Part shown: piece by piece, positions 1-5,034 of the stretch
How the letters are laid out: each line of letters begins with the position of its first letter
Position numbering within the stretch: position 1 is the stretch's first letter
Source of the DNA: Oscillospiraceae bacterium
GTDB lineage: Bacteria > Bacillota > Clostridia > Oscillospirales > Oscillospiraceae
Length of the DNA: 5,313 nt
Direction: 5' to 3'
NCBI GenBank assembly: GCA_017438675.1
Contig: JAFRUW010000194.1
Location: 1 to 5,313 of the forward strand
Position numbers and translations under genes: made by a program
Notes under the pieces: model-generated
What the model was told of the DNA's origin: nothing
Seen by the model: the letters and a program-made list of their open reading frames with translations, nothing else
Database searches by the model: none

Positions 1-228
1 GCAGTTGCAATCGACGGCGCAGTCATCGTTGACAACAACTATCCCATCGGCGACGTAACTCAGGACGGCGAAGTTGACAACCGCGACCTCATCATGATCG
101 CACGTTACCTTGTCGGCCTCGTAGAGTTCAACGCAAAGCAGAAGATCGCTGCTGACTTCTACACTGACGGCGTCATCAACAACACTGACCTGGTTTACAT
201 TGCAAGAGCAATCGTAGCAATGGCATAA
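1..228 (+). CDS. C-terminal dockerin-like domain of a secreted protein (5' end outside window)
   Basis: An open frame runs from the first base to TAA at 226-228, giving 75 visible residues. Residues 17-74 form two EF-hand-like calcium loops each followed by a helix, the dockerin type I layout. Loop 1 runs D18 to D29 with D22-G23, then helix LIMIARYLVGL. Loop 2 runs D52 to D63 with D56-G57, then helix LVYIARAIVAM. Dockerins dock enzymes or structural proteins to cohesins in cellulosome-like assemblies outside the cell, and similar modules also end many other secreted clostridial proteins. The third loop position, usually Asn or Asp, is Thr in loop 1 and Tyr in loop 2, so calcium binding may be altered. 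Codon use is strongly biased (ATC, GAC, AAC, GCA), unlike the GCC/GCG-rich genes to the right, which hints at high expression. The catalytic or structural part is not in the window, so the whole protein's role is unknown. Confidence 0.72.
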   Translation, partial: AVAIDGAVIVDNNYPIGDVTQDGEVDNRDLIMIARYLVGLVEFNAKQKIAADFYTDGVINNTDLVYIARAIVAMA

Positions 229-295
229 TCAGGAAACGGCTTATCTGACTGATTCCATTATCAATTCGGTATAAACCTATTAACTGAATCCCCCG

Positions 296-329
296 GCTCC
301 CGCCGCGTTTCTCGCGGCGGGAGCTTTTT
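296..329 (+). terminator. Strong rho-independent terminator of the dockerin gene
   Basis: A perfect 12-bp stem, GCTCCCGCCGCG (296-307) with CGCGGCGGGAGC (313-324), closes a 5-nt loop and is followed by five T (325-329). It lies 67 bases after the dockerin stop codon and isolates that gene from cysE. Confidence 0.93.
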
Positions 330-400
330 ATGCTTACGCTTCAAAACAAATCTTGCGATTTGAAAATACCGCCGACATTTGCGCTTGTCCCGAATGGTTG

Positions 401-429
401 TTGACAATGTTTTTGCAATGTGATAGCAT
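401..429 (+). promoter_or_regulatory. Sigma-A-type promoter of cysE
   Basis: TTGACA (401-406, a perfect -35) is followed by a 17-base spacer and TAGCAT (424-429) as the -10. A TG at 421-422 makes it an extended -10 promoter. Transcription should start near 436, giving an untranslated leader of about 85 bases before the cysE ATG. Confidence 0.75.
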
Positions 430-431
430 AC

Positions 432-448
432 CCTATAAGACTTATAGG
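432..448. promoter_or_regulatory. Palindromic operator candidate over the cysE start site
   Basis: CCTATAAG (432-439), a central A (440) and CTTATAGG (441-448) form a perfect 8-bp inverted repeat. It begins two bases after the -10 and covers the predicted transcription start, where a bound repressor would block initiation. The right half followed by AATA resembles, from memory, the ATAGGAAT-type half-site of Rrf2-family cysteine regulators such as CymR. The palindrome and its position are seen directly; the identity of the regulator is inference. Confidence 0.55.
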
Positions 449-456
449 AATAAACC

Positions 457-505
457 CGGGACGTGAAGCTCCGATTTGAATAGAATGGCAGGAGCCCCGT
501 TTTTT
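457..505 (+). terminator. Possible attenuator-like hairpin in the cysE leader
   Basis: CGGG (457-460) and GCTCC (468-472) can pair with CCCG (496-499) and GGAGC (491-495), and six T (500-505) follow directly. The stem is interrupted by a 7-base bulge and has an 18-base loop, so it is much weaker than the other terminators here. It ends just before the cysE ribosome binding site (506-513). It could be a weak attenuator or chance pairing; I see no T-box or known riboswitch elements. Confidence 0.25.
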
Positions 506-521
506 GAGAGGAGTACCGTAT

Positions 522-1481
522 ATGGCAAAGAGTATTGACGATAAGATCACGAGTGTGGTTGAGATGCTGATGGAGGATTACAGCAACGGCAGGGTAATTG
601 ACGAGATAAAGCTGTCCGAGTACCCGGACAAGGACGTGGTCATCGACATTCTTGAGAAGCTGAAAAGGGTCATTTACCCCGGATACTACAGAAACACCAA
701 TTACAAAACGTATACGGTGCGGAACAACGTGTCCATCCTTCTTGAGGATATCATCTACAATCTGAGGAAGCAGACCGCCATCGTCCTGAAGTATTCCCCG
801 GAGTACGAAGGCAAGTGCACCGCCGCCATCGAGACCGCGGCAGAGAGGATCACCTTTGAGTTTCTGAAAAAGATACCGAAGATCAGGGAGTACATCGAAA
901 CCGACATCCAGGCTGCCTACGACGGCGACCCGGCGGCCTACAATAAGGACGAGATCATCTGCACATATCCCGGCCTCTACGCCATATTTACAAGCCGCAT
1001 CGCCCATGAGCTGTACCTTTTAGGCGTGCCCCTCATCCCCAGAATAATGACCGAGCACGCCCACAGCCTTACGGGCATCGACATCCACCCCGGCGTCACC
1101 CTGGGCAAATACTTCTTTATTGACCACGGCACAGGCATCGTCATCGGCGAGACCACCGAGATCGGCGACAACGTGAAGATCTATCAGGGCGTGACCCTGG
1201 GCGCTCTCTCCACAAGGGGCGGTCAGAAGCTGAGGAACAAGAAGCGCCATCCGACGATCAGGGACAACGTGACCATCTATTCCGGGGCGTCCATCCTTGG
1301 CGGCGAGACCGTTGTGGGCAAAAACGTTGTTGTGGGCGGCAACGCATTTATTACCACCTCCATCCCCGACGGGGCCAAGGTCAGCGTCAAGAGTCAGGAG
1401 CTCATGCACAACTACGACGAGGATCACCCTGTGGAACGGAAAGAGCTGGACAAAGAGGACACCTGGTTCTATGTGATTTAA
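522..1481 (+). CDS. cysE: Serine O-acetyltransferase (CysE/EpsC type)
   Basis: Transfers acetyl from acetyl-CoA to L-serine to give O-acetylserine, the committing cytoplasmic step of cysteine synthesis. The ATG at 522 is chosen because GAGAGGAG (506-513) sits 8 bases upstream; an in-frame TTG at 504 lies before that site and is unlikely. The 319-residue protein has a helical N-terminal region (about 1-180) and a left-handed beta-helix of hexapeptide repeats (about 185-290). Landmarks are GIDIHP (185-190) with D187 and DHGTG (201-205) with H202, matching the catalytic Asp and His of E. coli CysE, plus RHP (242-244) and the GGNAF turn (272-276). It is longer than E. coli CysE (273 residues), as is usual for the clostridial form, with an acidic tail ending in Ile. 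It is monocistronic, flanked by terminators, and probably controlled by sulfur or cysteine status through the palindrome at 432-448. No cysK is present in the window. Confidence 0.95.
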   Translation: MAKSIDDKITSVVEMLMEDYSNGRVIDEIKLSEYPDKDVVIDILEKLKRVIYPGYYRNTNYKTYTVRNNVSILLEDIIYNLRKQTAIVLKYSPEYEGKCTAAIETAAERITFEFLKKIPKIREYIETDIQAAYDGDPAAYNKDEIICTYPGLYAIFTSRIAHELYLLGVPLIPRIMTEHAHSLTGIDIHPGVTLGKYFFIDHGTGIVIGETTEIGDNVKIYQGVTLGALSTRGGQKLRNKKRHPTIRDNVTIYSGASILGGETVVGKNVVVGGNAFITTSIPDGAKVSVKSQELMHNYDEDHPVERKELDKEDTWFYVI

Positions 1482-1514
1482 ATAATTTTTCAAAGGAAAT
1501 CCTGCAAAAAAGCA

Positions 1515-1557
1515 ACAAACCCCCTGTTTTGCCTTTCGGACAAAACAGGGGGTTTGT
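1515..1557. terminator. Bidirectional terminator between cysE and the hydrolase gene
   Basis: A perfect 17-bp stem, ACAAACCCCCTGTTTTG (1515-1531) with its reverse complement (1541-1557), has a 9-base loop. On the minus strand it is followed within a few bases by a T run (complement of A1506-1511). On the plus strand a mini-hairpin TCGC-TTTT-GCGA (1559-1570) and six T (1571-1576) follow. It serves both convergent genes. Confidence 0.9.
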
Positions 1558-1574
1558 GTCGCTTTTGCGATTTT

Positions 1575-2318
1575 TTACTTAGACAGTATATTTTTTACCG
1601 TTTCTGCGTACTTATCCGGGTGATTTATCGAGAACTCACCATGATACAGCCCCGGGAGTATTGTCAGCCTGCTGCCGGGCACGGCTTCGCGGACGGCCTC
1701 CGCGGATCGCAGGATCCGGCGGTTTTCTTTTTCCCCGGCGAAAATGTGCATCTCCGCAGTAGAGTCCCTGACGGAGCTTTTCAGCCTGTAGACGGTGTTT
1801 GCCTTTAAAAACGCGGTCATGTCCGGTTTAGCGATTTCGCAGGTGTCCCGGAAGTAGTCGCCGAAGAGCTCCGGCTTTATGCGAAGGGACCTGAACTGCA
1901 TTTTCGCAAAGGTTTTGTTTCGGATGAGGCCGAAGCTTGCCGAAACGGATGGGCCGATGAGTGCGCCGGTGAGTTTTGAGGGGATCACCGCCGCGCTCTC
2001 GATGAGGGCACAGCGGCACAGGTCATTTCGCTGTGACAGCATTTCAAGAAGTATCTGCGCCCCCAGGGACAGGCCGCCTATCAGGGTGACGGCGCCCTTC
2101 AGCTCCCGGTCGATAAAGGAGATGATCTCCGCGGCATTGTCCTCAATTGTTGTAAATGGGCGGTCGCTGCCCGCGTGTCCGTCCAGAATGGGCAGGATCA
2201 CGTGATAAACGCTTTGCAGCGTTTCCGCCGCCTCCCGGTAGTTCCACCAGGACAGCCCGCCCCCGTGGAGGAGCATGATTGTTTCGGGCCTGCCGGCCCC
2301 GTATTCTTTGTATTTCAA
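1575..2318 (-). CDS. Alpha/beta hydrolase
   Basis: A soluble alpha/beta-hydrolase-fold protein of 247 residues from the preferred start; substrate unknown. Numbered from a GTG at 2327 (250 residues), it shows HGGG (21-24) after the first core strand, contributing the oxyanion hole. The nucleophile elbow G-L-S-L-G (85-89) carries Ser87, and H229 in LYHGE is the likely catalytic His. The acid residue is unclear: the usual Asp position reads AGEKE (197-201), so Glu199 or Glu201 may serve. Start choice: the minus strand reads AGGAAGTGAT just before TTG at 2318. That Shine-Dalgarno-like run overlaps the GTG at 2327 but lies 9 bases from the TTG, and translation from the TTG begins M-KYKEYG. The gene lies 78 bases downstream of the four-helix-bundle gene with no terminator between, so read-through is possible; I found no convincing promoter of its own. 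Confidence 0.87.
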   Translation of the reverse strand: MKYKEYGAGRPETIMLLHGGGLSWWNYREAAETLQSVYHVILPILDGHAGSDRPFTTIEDNAAEIISFIDRELKGAVTLIGGLSLGAQILLEMLSQRNDLCRCALIESAAVIPSKLTGALIGPSVSASFGLIRNKTFAKMQFRSLRIKPELFGDYFRDTCEIAKPDMTAFLKANTVYRLKSSVRDSTAEMHIFAGEKENRRILRSAEAVREAVPGSRLTILPGLYHGEFSINHPDKYAETVKNILSK

Positions 2319-2396
2319 TGCAATCACTTCCTGTTCCGGGAATCATTCTTTCAGTGCGGCAACGCTGTATCTGAACAGCTACGCAGTATCGGTATG

Positions 2397-2756
2397 TTAA
2401 TCTGTTTTTTGATTATTTTTTGCTGTGCGGCAGGAAGCAACCAGCATCACGCGGATGGATGTGCATTGATTGCTTAGAGATTTGTAGGTTTCTTCGTCGA
2501 TATAGTTGGTTTTATAAAGCAATTCAAGCCAATAGCCGGTTTCGCTTGCCTCTTTCAAAGCGATCTCAAGCTTTGAAATAAAATCTTTGGTTCCCTGCGC
2601 GTAGTTCGCTTCATAGATATTTGCGCCGATGGAGGTACCGGAACGTCCGATCTGGTTGGAAATAACGGATTCATGCTTTGCCTTCAGCTCTTTAACAAGA
2701 TTGATGATCCGGACGGAGAAGTCCATGGATAGTGTGCGCAGTTTTGAATCAGACAT
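2397..2756 (-). CDS. Four-helix-bundle protein (23S rRNA intervening-sequence / Avd-like family)
   Basis: A 119-residue all-helical protein. The ATG at 2756 is chosen because AGGAG (complement of 2764-2768) lies 7 bases upstream; the open frame extends further 5' but without a site, and there it would run into the hairpin array. The family signature is clear: QIGRSGTSIGANIYEA (35-50), then DFISKLEIALKEASETGYWL (58-77). This is the S23-like four-helix-bundle family, found inside intervening sequences of some bacterial 23S rRNA genes. It is related to Avd, the RNA-binding accessory protein of diversity-generating retroelements. The molecular role of stand-alone members is unknown. By my count the gene is about 43% GC, against roughly 52-75% in stretches sampled from cysE and the carboxypeptidase gene, suggesting separate ancestry. 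A structured repeat array begins 64 bases upstream, and no reverse transcriptase or rRNA is visible. Function is not assigned; family assignment is firm. Confidence 0.88.
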   Translation of the reverse strand: MSDSKLRTLSMDFSVRIINLVKELKAKHESVISNQIGRSGTSIGANIYEANYAQGTKDFISKLEIALKEASETGYWLELLYKTNYIDEETYKSLSNQCTSIRVMLVASCRTAKNNQKTD

Positions 2757-2820
2757 TGATATACTCCTGACATATCTGTTGTTTTGATGTAGTATGAAAA
2801 GGGAAGAAGAAGTAAGTAGA

Positions 2821-2997
2821 GTGATGTATGCGCCGAAGGCGCAAGTGATGCAGTTCGCGGTGCTCACAGTGATGTATTGCGGCGTTGCCGCAAAGTGATG
2901 TGATGTGTTCCAATACCCACGCCCGCAGGCACATCACGTCCGAAGGACACATCACGTGCAAAGCGCACATCACGTTCCGTTACAACGGAACACATCG
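2821..2997. repeat. Structured array: GTGATG motifs, hairpin spacers, then inverted CATCAC motifs
   Basis: The left half carries GTGATG at 2821, 2845, 2869 and 2895 (period 24-26) plus TGATGTG at 2901. The right half carries the inverse: CACATCA at 2930, CATCAC at 2950 and 2968 (period 18), and a degenerate CACATCG at 2991. Most spacers are small hairpins of unrelated sequence: TGCGCC-GAA-GGCGCA (2829-2843), TTGCGGC-GTT-GCCGCAA (2877-2893), GTCC-GAA-GGAC (2938-2948), GTGC-AAAGC-GCAC (2956-2968) and GTTCCGT-TACA-ACGGAAC (2974-2991). The spacer at 2853-2867 is an imperfect hairpin. The halves can pair as nested helices (2901-2907 with 2930-2936; 2895-2900 with 2950-2955; 2869-2875 with 2967-2973), so hairpins would protrude on both sides. 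It fills the gap between the tRNA-Gly terminator and the four-helix-bundle gene. It contains no gene. Whether it acts as RNA or DNA is unknown. Confidence 0.85.
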
Positions 2998-2998
2998 T

Positions 2999-3030
2999 TG
3001 AAAAAACCACGCGAAAGCGTGGTTTTTTCA
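2999..3030 (-). terminator. Terminator of tRNA-Gly
   Basis: A 14-bp perfect stem, TGAAAAAACCACGC (2999-3012) with GCGTGGTTTTTTCA (3017-3030), closes a 4-base loop. On the minus strand it starts directly after the encoded CCA and ends in six T. The mirrored A/T runs mean it could also work in the plus direction, insulating the adjacent array. Confidence 0.88.
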
Positions 3031-3104
3031 TGGAGCAGGGTACGGGAGTCGAACCCGCCTTAACGGCTTGGGAAGCCGCTGTAATACCGATATACCAACC
3101 CTGC
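3031..3104 (-). tRNA. tRNA-Gly (anticodon CCC)
   Basis: A 74-base tRNA on the minus strand with an encoded 3' CCA (complement of 3031-3033). The acceptor arms GCAGGGT and ACCCTGC pair fully, with T as discriminator base. The anticodon stem GCGGC/GCCGT encloses the loop TTCCCAA, placing anticodon CCC opposite 3070-3072, with U33 and A37 in place. The T arm is CGGG-TTCGACT-CCCG. It reads GGG glycine codons. It is a single-gene unit with its own promoter and terminator. Confidence 0.96.
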
Positions 3105-3113
3105 ACATTTTGC

Positions 3114-3142
3114 ATTATACCACATGGGGCGGACAAATTCAA
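3114..3142 (-). promoter_or_regulatory. Promoter of tRNA-Gly
   Basis: On the minus strand, TTGAAT (complement of 3137-3142), a 17-base spacer and a perfect TATAAT (complement of 3114-3119) with an extended -10 TG. The start should be near 3107, only a few bases before the mature tRNA 5' end at 3104. Confidence 0.85.
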
Positions 3143-3224
3143 CCGGCGGAGCGGGAATATTTATCGCAAATTTCGCATACCTTCTTATAAGCAAAACCTG
3201 TAACTGAAACTGTGGAGGGATAAT

Positions 3225-4435
3225 GTGAAAAAGCTCTTTTGCGTACTTATGTCGATTGCGGTGATGCTCACCTGCTTTACCTGCGCCGCATTTGCCGACT
3301 TGGATATGGAGAGCGACGGGGAGGATGTGGACGCCGCCGTATTTGAGGAAACGGCTGATCCGGAGGGGACGGTGGAGGTCGCGGCCCCGTCGGCCATACT
3401 GATCGAAAGGAGACGGGGACGGTGCTCTTCGAGAAAAACGCCGATGAACGGAAGCAGCCCGCCAGCGTCACAAAGGTCATGACAATCCTGCTCATCGTTG
3501 AGGCGGTGGAGAGCGGGAAGATCGGACTTGAGGACACCGTCAGGGTCAGCGAGTACGCCGCAAGTATGGGCGGGTCCCAGATATTCCTCGAGCCTGACGA
3601 GACCATGACCGTCTCGGATATGCTGAAATCCATCGTTGTGGCTTCGGCAAACGACGCCGCCGTGGCCATGGCGGAGCATATCGCCGGGTCGGAGGATGCC
3701 TTTGTCAGGCTTATGAACGGGAGGGCCGAGGAGCTGGGCATGACGAACACCGTGTTTATGAACTGCACCGGGCTTCTGGACCAGCCGGAGCACCTCACTA
3801 CCGCCCGTGATATATCCCTCATGTCCCGGGAGCTGATTCGTCACGACTGGATAAAGGAGTACACCACCATCTGGATGGACACTGTGCGGGGCGGCTCTTT
3901 CGGCCTTGCCAACACCAACAAGCTGGTGAGGTATTACGACGGGGCCACGGGTCTGAAAACCGGATTCACCCATGACGCCATGTACTGCCTGTCCGCCACG
4001 GCGGAGCGGGAGGGGGTGGAGTACATCGCCGTTGTGCTGGGGTGCGCGACCTCCGCCGACAGGTTCGAGAGCGCGAAGACGCTTTTAAGCTGGGGTTTTT
4101 CAAATTACACCCTTGTGTCGCCGGAGCCCGGCGGGGTCATGCCCATACCGGTGAGGCTCGGTGAGCCCGGGGCGGTGATGCCGGTGCCGGCCGCGGATGA
4201 GCGGATTCTGGTGCCCCGGTCAAAGGCGGCGGAGATCGCAATTGAGACGGAGCTGCCGGAGGAGCTGACCGCCCCTGTGGGAGAGGGGGAGGAGCTTGGA
4301 AAGCTCAGGATCTCGTCAAAAGGCGAGACCCTTGCCGAAATACCCATTTTCGCGTCCTGCGCCGTCCGGCGGCTGACGGTGTGGGATGTGTTCCGGAGCC
4401 TTGCCGGAAAGCTGCTGTTTGGAGAAATAGAATAA
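3225..4435 (+). CDS. D-alanyl-D-alanine carboxypeptidase (PBP5 / DacA-DacF type), interrupted by an apparent frameshift
   Basis: Trims the terminal D-Ala from peptidoglycan pentapeptides at the outer face of the membrane. Translation starts at GTG 3225, with GGAGG (3214-3218) 6 bases upstream; the overlapping ATG at 3223 reads straight into TGA. Residues 1-24 are a signal peptide with cleavage expected after AFA24, followed by an acidic linker and APSAILIE (54-61). At about 3408-3413 the frame shifts by -1. Joined there (I-E-R-E-T-G-T-V-L-F), the product would be 403 residues. It has all three serine-transpeptidase motifs: S81-V-T-K84, S141-A-N143 and K245-T-G247. A PBP5-like C-terminal domain (about 297-380) and a terminal amphipathic helix (about 382-403), the usual membrane anchor, follow. 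Unshifted, the first frame ends after 85 residues at 3482; the second is open from GTG 3422 for 337 residues. Function is clear from the motifs; whether the gene is intact is not. It is GC-rich and monocistronic. Confidence 0.88.
3405..3424 (+). other. Frameshift site in the carboxypeptidase gene
   Basis: The upstream frame reads ATC GAA AGG AGA CGG, while the family sequence continues as GAG ACG GGG ACG GTG (3410-3424). One missing G after AGG, or a -1 slip, reconciles the two. AGGAG (3408-3412) also sits 9 bases before GTG 3422, so internal initiation is conceivable, but it would give a protein without a signal peptide. Confidence 0.8.
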
Positions 4436-4442
4436 TTGTGGC

Positions 4443-4471
4443 TTGAAGTTTGGCTTGCTTTGTGGTAAAGT
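4443..4471 (+). promoter_or_regulatory. Promoter of the small P-loop gene
   Basis: TTGAAG (4443-4448), a 17-base spacer and TAAAGT (4466-4471) with TG at 4463-4464 form an extended -10 promoter. It starts 8 bases after the carboxypeptidase stop, and transcription would begin near 4478. Confidence 0.62.
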
Positions 4472-4530
4472 ATTAATAGCTGGAAGTGTATCTTGTCAGC
4501 AAAAGCCTATCTGCAAAGGAGCTAATTTAT

Positions 4531-4944
4531 ATGGTCAAGGTAATCATGGATCACCAGGGAAGCGGCAAGACGAAGAGTATTGTCAATCTCGTTAACGAAG
4601 CTGTAAAGGATGCCCCGGGTGATATCGTATGTATCGAAAGACATGCGGAGCTCACTTATGACATTTCTCATAAGGTGCGTCTTGTACAGGCAAGCAATGT
4701 GGGCGGATTCGGCTCGGTGGATTTTTTCAAGGGCTTTATTTGCGGCCTCTGTGAGGGCAACCACGATATTACACATATTTTTATCGACGGCCTTACAAAA
4801 TTCGTCAAGGACTTCTCGATCAGGGAACTGGAGAATTTTCTGGACTGGTGCGATTCCCTCAGCGAAAAGGAGGGCATAAAGTTCACCGTTACAATAAGCC
4901 AGGATGCGGAGCTTGCCACACCCGAAATCAAAAAGTACTTCTAA
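4531..4944 (+). CDS. Small P-loop NTPase-like protein, conserved hypothetical
   Basis: A 137-residue soluble protein. ATG 4531 is preferred because AAAGGAG (4515-4521) lies 9 bases upstream; the open frame reaches back to 4486 without a site. The N-terminus MVKVIM is a first beta strand leading into a Walker A-like loop, DHQGSGKT (7-14), with K13 and T14. THIFID (81-86) looks like a Walker B strand ending in D86. The final strand TVTIS (119-123) and tail IKKYF complete a minimal P-loop fold. I recall similar short proteins in Clostridia labelled ATP-binding or PilT-like, but nothing here supports a motility role and no function is known. The first Gly of the GxxxxGKT motif is Asp7. The gene is lower in GC than the carboxypeptidase upstream and is a single-gene unit with its own promoter and terminator. 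Confidence 0.8.
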   Translation: MVKVIMDHQGSGKTKSIVNLVNEAVKDAPGDIVCIERHAELTYDISHKVRLVQASNVGGFGSVDFFKGFICGLCEGNHDITHIFIDGLTKFVKDFSIRELENFLDWCDSLSEKEGIKFTVTISQDAELATPEIKKYF

Positions 4945-4952
4945 AACACATG

Positions 4953-4987
4953 CCGGAGGACGGTTCACCGTCCTCCGGTTGTTTTTT
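4953..4987 (+). terminator. Rho-independent terminator of the P-loop gene
   Basis: A perfect 11-bp stem, CCGGAGGACGG (4953-4963) with CCGTCCTCCGG (4968-4978), has loop TTCA. It is followed by TTG and six T (4982-4987), and starts 8 bases after the stop codon. Confidence 0.92.
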
Positions 4988-5002
4988 CTGCCGTAATTAT
5001 TC

Positions 5003-5023
5003 AAAAGAAATCGTCAGATTTCT
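5003..5023 (-). terminator. Possible weak terminator of the response regulator gene
   Basis: On the minus strand, AGAAATC and GATTTCT (5006-5012 with 5017-5023) form a 7-bp stem with a 4-base loop, followed by a short T run (complement of 5003-5006). It lies 11 bases past the response regulator stop. The AT-rich stem makes it weak; the strong hairpin at 4953-4978 could also act from this side. Confidence 0.4.
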
Positions 5024-5034
5024 ATTGAAGACTC

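Noticed and set aside
347..362. Small palindrome CAAATC-TTGC-GATTTG between the first terminator and the cysE promoter
   Set aside because: A 6-bp AT-rich hairpin with only a four-T run on the minus side and no gene pointing into it; likely incidental.
261..1007. Long minus-strand open frame opposite cysE
   Set aside because: It crosses a terminator, a promoter and a well-supported plus-strand enzyme gene and shows no recognisable protein features; it is a by-product of GC-rich coding sequence.
2757..2867. N-terminal extension of the four-helix-bundle protein
   Set aside because: The extra 37 codons run into the hairpin array and lack a ribosome binding site, whereas ATG 2756 has AGGAG 7 bases upstream and begins the family-like sequence.
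2821..2997. CRISPR array
   Set aside because: The repeated core is only 6-7 bases, switches orientation midway, has unequal periods (24-26 and 18), and its spacers are self-complementary hairpins rather than unique foreign-type sequences.
2397..2997. Diversity-generating retroelement with Avd
   Set aside because: No reverse transcriptase, template/variable repeat pair or target gene is visible; the helical-bundle family is shared but the rest of the system is missing.
2397..3104. Integrative element inserted in the tRNA-Gly gene
   Set aside because: No integrase is present, and I see no duplicated tRNA 3' end that would form an attachment-site pair.
3161..3190. Promoter for the carboxypeptidase (TTATCG, 18 bases, TTATAA)
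   Set aside because: The -10 candidate is acceptable but the -35 matches only half the consensus; too weak to annotate.
3185..3973. Minus-strand open frame of 262 codons opposite the carboxypeptidase
   Set aside because: It mirrors a gene with all catalytic motifs on the plus strand, and has low-complexity composition without domains.
4522..5004. Minus-strand open frame opposite the P-loop gene
   Set aside because: It runs through the strong terminator at 4953-4978 and lies opposite a gene with Walker motifs, a ribosome binding site and a promoter.
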